A DNA stretch of 10,137 bases from Eggerthellaceae bacterium (GCA_003452695.1 DMNP01000237.1:1915-12051), one strand, 5' to 3'; positions 1 to 6,324 are shown, counted from the stretch's first letter. A program made the numbers and translations. The notes: generated by a model from the sequence alone, not told the origin.

Positions 1-1399
1 CCAGCCAGTAGTTCGATCTTGGCGTTACGGACAGCCCCTGGCCGATGGGGACCACGCCCGCATCGTTGTTCGCAATGCGCACGTAGGCCGATACCCCTTC
101 GGCATGCGTTCCGTTAACGACCGCTTCCGCGATGCGCACGCGCCCGTTGCCGGCGTGCGTGGCGCGCAGCGTGCCATCAGGAAGAAGGCTGGCGATGCCC
201 GCCGCGCCCTTCAACGTCCAGTTCACGGCCTGGCCGCATGCCGAGGCGCGCGCACTCGAACCATCCGCGAAGAAGATGAGCACATCGAAGGCCACGCTGC
301 CGAACGGTTCGGTTATCGCAGTGGGCGATGTCGAAAGCGTATAGCCACGGTAATCGCGGTACACGCCGTTGGAGTCCCGGTAGACGAGCTGGGCCGAATC
401 GATGGTGAACGGCGCAGCGGCGGACGCAGTGGCGTCATTGCCCGCGATGCGCACAGCTATCTCGCGACCGGCGAACTCCGGGTAGGCAAGCGAATCGCAG
501 CGCAGGACAACCCATCCGTCGCCCGCGCCGTTGGCGACGATCCGCCCGACACCATCGCCTGAGCTTGCACTCGCGAGCATCGTGTTCGTATGGGCACCGA
601 TCTGATCGTAGCAGGTGCCCGTGCGCCAGAGCAGATCTGCGTCCTCGGCCGTCGGCGCGAGGGTGGCCGGCGCGATAGGCGAGCGAGCGTAGGCGACGTC
701 GGCCGTCAAGCGCACCGCGCCGCCGGCCGAACGGATGCGCGGCAGCTCGATGGCGCCGACGTCATAGGCGCCCCAGGTGTTCGTCGAAGCGCCGGCGCTC
801 CACGAAACGTCGGCCGACGCGACGGTCACGCCTCCCTCGGGGGGCTCGGGCACAGCTCCGGGGTCGACAAGGCTCACAACCACAGGCGATCCCTCCACGG
901 CATACGAGCCGCATTCCGCATTGAGGAACACGAGCTTTGAGGCACCGCGCGAAAGACTGACAGTGCCGCTGACGTCGACCGAGGCGAACGTCTCGCCACC
1001 CCAAGTGTAGTTCTCGAGTTTCCAGGTAACGGCCTCGCCCACCTCGGACGCACGTCTTTCAGCTCCATTTGCGTACACGAGGACAACATCGAAGCTTGCC
1101 TCGCCCTTCGCACCAATCGCATGATCGGCGTCGCAACGCTCCAAGGCGCCGGTTTGCGGATCGAGCCACGCGAGGTAGGCCGACTGGACGGCACCGAAAT
1201 CGGGCGGGTGGGCAGGCGTGAGGTCCTGCTCCCCGAGGGAATCCGAGCGGACTGTCTCCGGCTGAACAGCCGCTGCGGGCTGGGCGGCCAAGAGCGCCAT
1301 GCAGGCAAACGCGAAAAGCAGCGCCACGAGCACGACGAGCAGCTGCCGCGCACCGGCGGCGCCCCCTTTCGCGCTCTGCCATTCACGATTCGCCATCAT
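1..1399 (-). CDS. Secreted protein with duplicated Ig-like units (C-terminus beyond left edge)
   Basis: The frame is open from ATG 1399 to the left edge, giving 466 visible residues. Residues 18-44 are a hydrophobic signal peptide ending in an Ala-rich stretch, with likely cleavage near A44, so the protein is exported. The visible part has an internal duplication. Residues about 71-178 and 333-445 share an 'FDV-L-x-x-A-(N/D)-G-x-x-x-R-A-S-x-x-G-x-A-V-x-W-x-L' core, and both are preceded by an 'SA-x-L-x-(W/Y)' strand. This resembles bacterial Ig-like (Big2-type) folds; a more diverged unit lies between. The start is ATG 1399, or the next codon 1396, behind a weak GGA-containing ribosome site. 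It lies 99 bp after the DUF2149 gene on the same strand, so it is probably the last visible gene of the importer/motor operon. Role unknown: a surface partner of the motor or ligand capture is inferred. In related loci a CobN-like chelatase is often nearby, and the missing C-terminus could be such a domain. Confidence 0.8.
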   Translation of the reverse strand, partial: MMANREWQSAKGGAAGARQLLVVLVALLFAFACMALLAAQPAAAVQPETVRSDSLGEQDLTPAHPPDFGAVQSAYLAWLDPQTGALERCDADHAIGAKGEASFDVVLVYANGAERRASEVGEAVTWKLENYTWGGETFASVDVSGTVSLSRGASKLVFLNAECGSYAVEGSPVVVSLVDPGAVPEPPEGGVTVASADVSWSAGASTNTWGAYDVGAIELPRIRSAGGAVRLTADVAYARSPIAPATLAPTAEDADLLWRTGTCYDQIGAHTNTMLASASSGDGVGRIVANGAGDGWVVLRCDSLAYPEFAGREIAVRIAGNDATASAAAPFTIDSAQLVYRDSNGVYRDYRGYTLSTSPTAITEPFGSVAFDVLIFFADGSSARASACGQAVNWTLKGAAGIASLLPDGTLRATHAGNGRVRIAEAVVNGTHAEGVSAYVRIANNDAGVVPIGQGLSVTPRSNYWL

Positions 1400-1498
1400 C
1401 GTCCGTTCCGTCCCTAGAAAAGTCGCCCGACGTTCAACCGACTCATCCCCCGACATCCTGCCCATCCAGCATCGTGCCGGCTCAGATTCAATATGCAA

Positions 1499-1876
1499 TT
1501 ACCTCTCGTCGTTGCGGCCGACGTCCTCATCGGCCGACGCGCGGGCCCGGTTCTGCGAGTCGGCATCTTCCAATATGTAGTAGGTGCCCGTTTCGGGGTC
1601 CTGGTAGACGCGGCCTACGTCCACGTAGGTCGTGCCGCCCGCCTCGAAACCGCCGTCGACGTTGTTGACATCGGTCACCTCGGTCTTGTCGGTCGCCTGG
1701 ACCTGGGTGACAGCCGTGATGTCGATGTTCCATGCCACGACGAGTGCGACCATCAGGCCGCACGCCAACACAAGCATGCAGTCCGAAAGGTTCGCCAGGC
1801 CCGCCAAGGGGTCCTCGTCCTCTATCCGGCGCCGACGGTGCAAGCCGGACCCGCTCAGGTTCGCGAACTTACCCAC
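1499..1876 (-). CDS. DUF2149-type single-span membrane protein, probable ExbD-like partner
   Basis: The protein has 125 residues. Residues 1-22 are cytoplasmic and basic (four consecutive Arg at 14-17). A motif 'DPLAGLANLSD' runs over 22-32, one transmembrane helix over about 33-50, and an extracytoplasmic acidic tail follows with 'TYVDVGRVYQDPETGTYY' near 84-101. I recognise this layout as DUF2149 (COG4744), known mainly from methanogenic archaea beside MotA/TolQ/ExbB proteins. The Asp at 32, at the start of the helix and followed by 'CMLVL', sits where ExbD/TolR has its essential proton-carrying Asp in 'FIDVMLVLL'; that equivalence is my inference. I chose GTG 1876 because AAGGGG sits 6 bases before it. 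GTG 1882 is also in frame but overlaps that ribosome site. The gene overlaps the ExbB-like stop by 8 bases, so the two are translationally coupled. Confidence 0.8.
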   Translation of the reverse strand: MGKFANLSGSGLHRRRRIEDEDPLAGLANLSDCMLVLACGLMVALVVAWNIDITAVTQVQATDKTEVTDVNNVDGGFEAGGTTYVDVGRVYQDPETGTYYILEDADSQNRARASADEDVGRNDER

Positions 1877-2636
1877 GCGCACCCCCTTGCGCCAAGGGCA
1901 CCTCGCCCGCCCGGATAGACTGCTCGCCCGTTTTGATGGACCGGTCGAGGTCGTCCAGGAAATGCGTCGGGCCGTCCATGACCAGCTGGCCGGATTCGCG
2001 CAGCGCATCGGTCTTCTCGAGCACCGACGTGCACGAAGCCTCGAGCGCCGACAGGTAGTCGTCGTACCAGCGCTGCCGCACCTTCGTTACGATATAGGTG
2101 GCCAGACCCACCACCAGACCCGCCACCGTGGTGTCGAAGGCCACGAGCAGCGAGGCCGAAAGCGTGAGCGTCTCGCCCTGGCCCAGCGACACGATGCCGG
2201 GACCAAGCGGGATGAGCGTGCCCATCAGGCCCAGCATCGGGGCGACCTTCGACACGACCTGGGTGCGCTGCAGCACTTTCACGTGGCAAGACTCGCATTC
2301 CTCGATAAGGCGCTTCGCAAGCGCCATGTGCGAATCGACCGGAAGGTTGCGATGGTCCCACAGCTTCAGCAGCGCTCGCTTCTGAGATCCGAGCAGACCC
2401 GACCGCGCAATGACGTAGGGCAGGTCATAGGGATCGGCTGCGTCTATCTTGTCGAGGAGGTCGGGCATCTGCGCGCGATAGCGGCAACGTTCGGTGCCAA
2501 ACTCCACGAGCACCGACCCGATGCACCACACGGCGTACAGCACGAGCGCGGTGAGCGCGATGACCGCCGGCAAGAGCAGCATCTGCGCGATGACATGCAA
2601 GACGTCGCCAAAATATGTTTGTTGCAGCAATTCCAA
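1869..2636 (-). CDS. MotA/TolQ/ExbB-type proton channel protein
   Basis: The protein has 255 residues with the three-helix layout of the family. TM1 is at about 14-45, followed by a long cytoplasmic part to about 129. TM2 at about 130-152 contains 'APMLGLMGTLIPLGPG'. TM3 at about 160-184 contains 'LVAFDTTVAGLVVG'. The Thr in TM2 (T140) and the Thr pair in TM3 (T169/T170) match the conserved channel-lining threonines of ExbB/TolQ. In the family these proteins form a pentameric inner-membrane stator that uses proton flow to drive a partner. The start is TTG 2636: an in-frame TGA lies 6 bases upstream, and AGAAGGA at 2645-2651 gives an 8-base spacing. The gene lies 82 bp after the ABC ATPase gene and is coupled to the DUF2149 gene, its likely ExbD-like partner. 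No TonB is seen, so the energised target is unknown. Confidence 0.9.
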   Translation of the reverse strand: MELLQQTYFGDVLHVIAQMLLLPAVIALTALVLYAVWCIGSVLVEFGTERCRYRAQMPDLLDKIDAADPYDLPYVIARSGLLGSQKRALLKLWDHRNLPVDSHMALAKRLIEECESCHVKVLQRTQVVSKVAPMLGLMGTLIPLGPGIVSLGQGETLTLSASLLVAFDTTVAGLVVGLATYIVTKVRQRWYDDYLSALEASCTSVLEKTDALRESGQLVMDGPTHFLDDLDRSIKTGEQSIRAGEVPLAQGGARG

Positions 2637-2718
2637 CGTTCAGGTCCTTCTCTTCGTTCTGCAGGCGAACCGGGCCGTCCGGGCGCACCCAAGGTCGTCC
2701 GCACATGCCGTGAAATGC

Positions 2719-3513
2719 CTACGATTCCTCCTCGTAAATCGGCACGCACACCTTCGTGTCGAAACCGGGGGCCACATGCACGTCGACAATGCGCGCATGC
2801 GTGTCGTATATGGTCTGCAGGCACTCGTCGTTCATGACCTCGACGGGCGTGCCAGCCGAAAGCACCGTGCCCTCGTGCATGACGACTACCCTGTCGGCGC
2901 AAAACAGCGCATGATCGGGGTCGTGCGTGACCATGACCACCGCCGTCCCGCTTTCCGTAAGCTTCTTCATCTGGCGAAGCACCATGTGCTGGTTGCCAAA
3001 ATCCAGGCTGGCGGTGGGTTCGTCCATGACGAGCACGTCGGGCTGCTGCGCAAGGGCGCGCGCGATCAGCACGAGCTGCTGCTGGCCACCCGAGAGCGCC
3101 GTGTACGTCCGGCCGGCCAAGCCATCGATGCCGAGCAGCTCGAGCGCCTCGAAAGCGATGCAGCGGTCCTCGTCGGACACACGTGCGAGCGTGTTCACAT
3201 AGGGCGTGCGGCCCAGGATGACCACGTCGGCCACCGTGAACGGGAACGGCGGCGTGTGCGCCTGCGGTATGTAGGCGAAATGGCGGGCACGCTCCTTCTC
3301 GCCCATCGTGGTCGTGTCCACGCCGTTCACGAGAACGCAGCCCGAAAACGGCTCGAGCAGTCCGAGCATGCACTTGAGGGTAGTGGTCTTGCCGCAGCCG
3401 TTCGCGCCGATGAGGCACACGAACTCGCCGGCATCGGCCGTGAACGACATGCCGTGGACGATTTCCACCTTGTCGTATCCCGCATGCAAATCGCACACTT
3501 CAAGCAGCATCAT
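2719..3513 (-). CDS. ABC importer ATPase, FecE/BtuD type
   Basis: From ATG 3513 the protein has 264 residues, normal for the ATPases of iron-siderophore, heme and cobalamin importers. Walker A 'GANGCGKTT' is at 36-44, the signature 'LSGGQ' at 140-144, Walker B 'VLVMDEP' with D164/E165, the D-loop 'SLD' just after it, and the H-loop His at 197 in 'VTHDPDHAL'. All catalytic residues are intact. It would hydrolyse ATP at the cytoplasmic face to power the adjacent permease. ATG 3513 forms an ATGA overlap with the permease stop, 5 bases after AAGGGG. ATG 3510 (8 bases) is also possible. GTG 3519, although in frame, overlaps the ribosome site. The substrate cannot be told from the ATPase alone. The C-terminal extension after residue 220 is ordinary for this family. 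Confidence 0.95.
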   Translation of the reverse strand: MMLLEVCDLHAGYDKVEIVHGMSFTADAGEFVCLIGANGCGKTTTLKCMLGLLEPFSGCVLVNGVDTTTMGEKERARHFAYIPQAHTPPFPFTVADVVILGRTPYVNTLARVSDEDRCIAFEALELLGIDGLAGRTYTALSGGQQQLVLIARALAQQPDVLVMDEPTASLDFGNQHMVLRQMKKLTESGTAVVMVTHDPDHALFCADRVVVMHEGTVLSAGTPVEVMNDECLQTIYDTHARIVDVHVAPGFDTKVCVPIYEEES

Positions 3514-4610
3514 TTCCACCCCTTCATCTGGTTGCGGAAGATGACGACAAAGAACGGCACGCCCACGATGGCCGTGAGGATGCCGATTGGAATTTCCACG
3601 CTCATAGCGACGCGCGCGATGTCGTCGATGACGAGCAGGAAGAACGCGCCAACGAACATGGACGTGGGCAGCAGCACCTTGTAGTTTGGCCCCACGATAG
3701 CGCGTGCCAGGTGCGGCACGACCAGACCAACATAGCCGATGACGCCCGCGACCGCAACCGAGACCGATGCGAGCAGCGTGGACGCGAAGATAACGAGCAG
3801 GCGGGTGGCACGCGTGTTCACGCCGAGCGAACGAGCCTCGTCATCGCCGAACGACAGCGCATTCAGGCGCCACGACATTGCCATGAGGACGATGAAGCCC
3901 ACGACGAGCGGCACGATGGAGACGGCCAGGTCGTCGCCGTTCACGCGGTTGAAGCTGCCCATCAGCCAGAACTGAATGGAGGGCAGCTGGTCTTGCGCGT
4001 CGGCCACGAGCTTGATAAACGAGGTGCCCGACGAGAACAGGCTGGAAACCAGAATGCCGCCGAGCACGAGCCCGAGTGTGGGGTCGTACTTCACCAAACG
4101 GTTGAGAAGCACCGCGAGGCTGACCGCCGCGAGACCGCCGACGAAGGCGAAAACCTGCACGTAGAAGTCGCCCAGGTTCAGCAGCATGGCCATGCAGGCG
4201 CCCATACTCGCACCGGCCGACGAGCCCAGGATGTCGGGCGAGACGAGCGGGTTCTTGAACATGCCCTGATAGCTCGCGCCTGCACACGCGAGCGCCGCGC
4301 CGACCAGGCACACGAGCACAATACGCGGGCCGCGGACGCTGAAGATGACGCGGTCGATGCGGTCGGCTTCCACCGAATAGGATGCGCTGTCCGGGTTGAG
4401 GACGCCGGGGTTGCCGAAATGCGTCGCTATGCCCTGCAGAAGCTCGCCGATGGGGACGGCATAGCGTCCCATCGCAAAAGACACGAACACGAGCGCTACA
4501 ATCGCAAGCATGAGAACCGGGACGAGCCACACAGGCGTCTTGCGTCCGAACGCGTCGCGTGCCGTCTGGACGTTTCCGCCGTTCTGTATCGTTTCGGTAT
4601 GGCAAGCCAT
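3510..4610 (-). CDS. ABC importer permease, FecCD/BtuC family
   Basis: The protein has 366 residues from ATG 4610, with about ten hydrophobic segments. Family signatures are clear: 'RGPRIVLVCLVGAALACAG' at 93-111 leading into 'QGMFKNPLVSPDILG' at 115-129, the coupling-helix region 'GDDEARSLGVN' at 255-265, and 'GVIGYVGLVVPHLAR' at 289-303. In this family a homodimer forms the membrane channel for ferric siderophores, heme or vitamin B12, fed by a BtuF/FhuD-like binding protein. I chose ATG 4610 because GAGGGG lies 6 bases before it. ATG 4658 or 4655 would add 15-16 polar residues but has no good ribosome site. It is the first gene of the operon, behind a TATAAT promoter. No substrate-binding protein gene is present in the window, so that partner must be encoded elsewhere. 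Confidence 0.95.
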   Translation of the reverse strand: MACHTETIQNGGNVQTARDAFGRKTPVWLVPVLMLAIVALVFVSFAMGRYAVPIGELLQGIATHFGNPGVLNPDSASYSVEADRIDRVIFSVRGPRIVLVCLVGAALACAGASYQGMFKNPLVSPDILGSSAGASMGACMAMLLNLGDFYVQVFAFVGGLAAVSLAVLLNRLVKYDPTLGLVLGGILVSSLFSSGTSFIKLVADAQDQLPSIQFWLMGSFNRVNGDDLAVSIVPLVVGFIVLMAMSWRLNALSFGDDEARSLGVNTRATRLLVIFASTLLASVSVAVAGVIGYVGLVVPHLARAIVGPNYKVLLPTSMFVGAFFLLVIDDIARVAMSVEIPIGILTAIVGVPFFVVIFRNQMKGWK

Positions 4611-4680
4611 GCTTCGCCCCTCGCCGCTCCCGCGGTTCCTCTTGTGCCTGATCATCATTCTCTATCACATATTATTTACT

Positions 4681-4730
4681 TTTGGCAATATTCTTCTCCG
4701 ATTATATCCTTATTTGGCATGATAGGGCAC
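4681..4730 (-). promoter_or_regulatory. Promoter of the importer/motor operon, with TGCCAAA direct repeats
   Basis: On the minus strand a perfect TATAAT -10 lies at 4706-4701 in an AT-rich island that contrasts with the GC-rich surroundings. Transcription would start near 4694, giving a leader of about 80 bases before ATG 4610. No good TTGACA lies at the 17-base spacing; TGCCCT occupies that position, which suggests dependence on an activator. The heptamer TGCCAAA occurs twice on the minus strand (4719-4713 and 4687-4681), 32 bp apart and bracketing the -10, which fits a regulator site, for example metal-responsive. The regulatory reading is inference. Confidence 0.55.
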
Positions 4731-4773
4731 GATGAGTCGAGGGAACGGCCTCCTTTGGCCCATCGTCCCCTTC

Positions 4774-4836
4774 TGCATAAACCGACCTTGCATAAACCGA
4801 CCTGGTCGGTTTATGCAGACCTGGTCGGTTTATGCA
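4774..4836. repeat. Four-copy repeat, two direct plus two inverted 14-mers
   Basis: The 14-mer TGCATAAACCGACC occurs exactly at 4774-4787 and 4789-4802. Its exact reverse complement GGTCGGTTTATGCA follows at 4804-4817 and 4823-4836. The spacers are 1, 1 and 5 bases. Copies 2 and 3 form a perfect 29-bp palindrome around one central T, and copies 1 and 4 flank it. This can form a strong hairpin or cruciform, or act as an array of operator sites. It lies about 80-140 bp upstream of the inferred start of the importer operon and about 280 bp upstream of the plus-strand nuclease start. It could be an operator, a transcription barrier between divergent genes, or a member of a genome-wide dispersed repeat family. 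Confidence 0.9.
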
Positions 4837-5084
4837 AATCGCACCACCTCGCCGGGCGGGCTCGACGTCCTGTGCCGCACGTCTCAAATCCGTTTTAGAC
4901 AAAGACGGACAAACAGCCCCGGCTGCAAGCGCGGCGACCTGCTTCCCGAAAAAGCACGCACTATGGTTGAAGGCCCCGGCACCCGACCGCCCGCGCGACC
5001 CGCCCGGACAAGCCGACCCGTTCATAGTTGGATACGCAAAGATGTCCCTCGGTTGCAATTACACGTACATTTATTCGTTTCTAC

Positions 5085-5113
5085 TTGACAAACGTACACA
5101 TGTTCTGTATCTT
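5085..5113 (+). promoter_or_regulatory. Sigma-70-type promoter of the Rpn-like gene
   Basis: A perfect TTGACA at 5085-5090 is followed, after exactly 17 bases, by TATCTT at 5108-5113, a 4/6 match to TATAAT. Transcription would start near 5120, about 108 bases before ATG 5228. The surroundings are AT-rich. The short sequence ACGTACA occurs at 5063-5069 and 5092-5098, the second copy inside the spacer; it could be a regulator site, but this is weak. Confidence 0.6.
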
Positions 5114-5126
5114 TAGCACAAGATCA

Positions 5127-5158
5127 AACCTGGCCGCCGCCCAGGCGCCGGCCAGGTT
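5127..5158 (+). promoter_or_regulatory. Leader hairpin upstream of the Rpn-like gene
   Basis: AACCTGGCCG at 5127-5136 and its exact reverse complement CGGCCAGGTT at 5149-5158 form a 10-bp GC-rich stem with a 12-base loop, starting a few bases after the inferred transcription start. No T-run follows, so it is not a classical terminator. It may stabilise the mRNA 5' end, attenuate expression, or stop inward transcription. Function is inferred only from position. Confidence 0.55.
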
Positions 5159-5215
5159 GGGAGCCCCATATCCCCCCAAACTTCTTCATACGCAGAAGGA
5201 CAGCCGCTACCGGGA

Positions 5216-5221
5216 AAGGAG
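5216..5221 (+). promoter_or_regulatory. Strong ribosome binding site deciding ATG 5228
   Basis: AAGGAG, within GGAAAGGAG at 5213-5221, lies 6 bases before ATG 5228. It fixes the start of the Rpn-like gene and is the strongest Shine-Dalgarno sequence in the window. Confidence 0.85.
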
Positions 5222-5227
5222 TCCATC

Positions 5228-6319
5228 ATGGCCGCACATTCCAACGACAACACCCGCGACACCACGCGTAAGAGCGCACTGAGGCACAGCGTTGCCTTCG
5301 CCGGGGGCGAGGTGGAGGCGCTCGCCCCCGCATCGGAAAGGCATAAGGACACGCTGTTCCGAGACCTATTCGGGTCTCCGGAGCGTAAGGATAGGGCGCT
5401 CTCGTTGTACAACGCGCTGAACGGCACCGACTACACCGACCCCGACGAGCTCGAGATGACGACGCTCGACGGGGTGCTGTACCTGAACATGCATAACGAC
5501 GTCTCCTTCCTCATCAACGACGAGATGACCCTGTGGGAGCACCAGAGCACGTACAACCCCAACATGCCGCTGCGCGGCTTGCTCTACTTCACCCAGCTCT
5601 ATGCGGCGCACGTGGTGCGCTCCAAGCTGAGCCTGTTCGCCCGGCGGCGCATCATGCTGCCCACACCGCGTTTCGTGGTGTTCTACATCGGGAACGACAA
5701 GAAGGACGTTCCCGACGTCATGCGCCTTTCCGACTCGTTCTCGAGCGATGAATTCGACCTGGAAGTGACCGCCACGGTCATCGACATCAACCCCGAGAGC
5801 GGGGCCGAGGTCCTCGGCCTTTGCGAGGACCTGGCCGGCTACTCCACGCTCGTGGGCAAGGTCCGCGAATTCGCCGAGACGATGCAGCTCGACGGAGCCG
5901 TCGAAGCTGCGGTCAACTGGTGCATCGATAGGGGTATACTGAAGGAGTACCTGCTGCAGAAGCGCGCGGAGGTGATGGGTATGCTACTGGCGGAATACAA
6001 TGAGGCACGCGAACGCGAGTACCTGCGCCGTGAAGCGATGGAGGACGGGTTCCAGGACGGGTTCCAGGACGGGTTCCAGGACGGGTTCCAGGACGGGTTC
6101 CAGGACGGGTTCCAGGACGGGCAAGCCAAGGGATTCGAAGACGGAAAGGCCAAGGGATTCGAAGACGGAAAGGCCAAGGGATTCGAAGACGGGCTTGCGA
6201 AAGCCAAGACCGACGCGCTCGCCATCGCGGCGAGCATGGTCGGCGACGGCGTCATCTCGCTCGAGGAGGCCGCCAGGCGCTTCGGCGTACCCGCCGAGGA
6301 GATCGAGCGCGCAAGGTGA
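5228..6319 (+). CDS. Rpn-like PD-(D/E)XK nuclease / putative transposase family protein
   Basis: The protein has 363 residues. I recognise the family by 'KDTLFRDLFGSPERK' at 40-54, 'LYNALNGTDY' at 60-69 and the core 'NDVSFLINDEMTLWEHQS' at 90-107. D91, E104 and Q106 fit the D...ExQ form of the PD-(D/E)XK active site seen in Rpn (YhgA-like) proteins. Rpn proteins of E. coli are DNA endonucleases that promote RecA-independent recombination; that activity here is inferred. The core ends near 250. A charged helical part then carries six DGFQ repeats (273-296) and three units of the form K/Q-A-K-G-F-E-D-G (299-322). The C-terminus 'ISLEEAARRFGVPAEEIER' at 343-361 resembles a short helix-turn-helix tail common in this family. 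The gene has its own promoter and strong ribosome site, is divergent from the importer operon, and has no visible operon partner. Confidence 0.85.
   Translation: MAAHSNDNTRDTTRKSALRHSVAFAGGEVEALAPASERHKDTLFRDLFGSPERKDRALSLYNALNGTDYTDPDELEMTTLDGVLYLNMHNDVSFLINDEMTLWEHQSTYNPNMPLRGLLYFTQLYAAHVVRSKLSLFARRRIMLPTPRFVVFYIGNDKKDVPDVMRLSDSFSSDEFDLEVTATVIDINPESGAEVLGLCEDLAGYSTLVGKVREFAETMQLDGAVEAAVNWCIDRGILKEYLLQKRAEVMGMLLAEYNEAREREYLRREAMEDGFQDGFQDGFQDGFQDGFQDGFQDGQAKGFEDGKAKGFEDGKAKGFEDGLAKAKTDALAIAASMVGDGVISLEEAARRFGVPAEEIERAR
6044..6121 (+). repeat. 12-bp tandem repeat inside the Rpn-like gene
   Basis: GACGGGTTCCAG is repeated six times without a mismatch from 6044 to 6115 and continues for a half unit to 6121. 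Each unit encodes Asp-Gly-Phe-Gln, so copy-number change keeps the frame. Perfect identity at DNA level, not only at protein level, points to recent slippage expansion. Confidence 0.97.
6125..6196 (+). repeat. 24-bp tandem repeat inside the Rpn-like gene
   Basis: A 24-bp unit beginning GCCAAGGGATTCGAAGACGG starts at 6125, 6149 and 6173. The first two copies are identical and the third differs only in its last bases (6194-6196). It encodes Ala-Lys-Gly-Phe-Glu-Asp-Gly-Lys. It directly follows the 12-bp array and also preserves the reading frame. The shared Gly-Phe-(Gln/Glu)-Asp-Gly pattern suggests that both arrays derive from one older helical repeat. Confidence 0.95.
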
Positions 6320-6324
6320 TGATA

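Larger units (their letters stand above)
4731..5227. other. Intergenic region between divergent genes
   Basis: About 500 bp with no convincing gene. The open frames crossing it on both strands have no protein-like composition, no good ribosome site and no recognisable domain. It holds the four-copy repeat at 4774-4836, then from 4837 to about 5060 GC-rich sequence in which I see no structure. The final 170 bases are AT-richer and hold the plus-strand promoter and leader of the nuclease gene. A small RNA in the middle part cannot be excluded from sequence reading alone. Confidence 0.6.

Noticed and set aside
1296..1308. Possible lipoprotein box (Cys at residue 33) in the secreted Ig-like protein.
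   Set aside because: The residues before the Cys (Ala-Phe-Ala) do not fit a canonical lipobox and the hydrophobic core continues past it; a normal signal peptide fits better.
2637..2718. The 82-bp gap between ATPase and ExbB-like genes as a terminator or promoter.
   Set aside because: It has GC-rich short complementary stretches but no U-run and no convincing -35/-10 pair; probably only an operon-internal spacer.
1632..2837. A 401-codon plus-strand open frame across the DUF2149, ExbB-like and ATPase genes.
   Set aside because: It runs antisense to three well-recognised genes and its Arg/His-rich product has no recognisable domain; a GC-rich shadow frame.
3711..4898. Long plus-strand frame opposite the permease gene.
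   Set aside because: Highly charged, His/Arg/Glu-rich antisense product typical of the complement of a membrane-protein gene; no motif.
4702..5058. Minus-strand open frame across the four-copy repeat.
   Set aside because: Its apparent repeat peptide is only the translation of the DNA palindrome; no ribosome site or family match.
6044..6196. Tandem repeats considered as a CRISPR array.
   Set aside because: Units are contiguous without unique spacers and lie within a coding frame.
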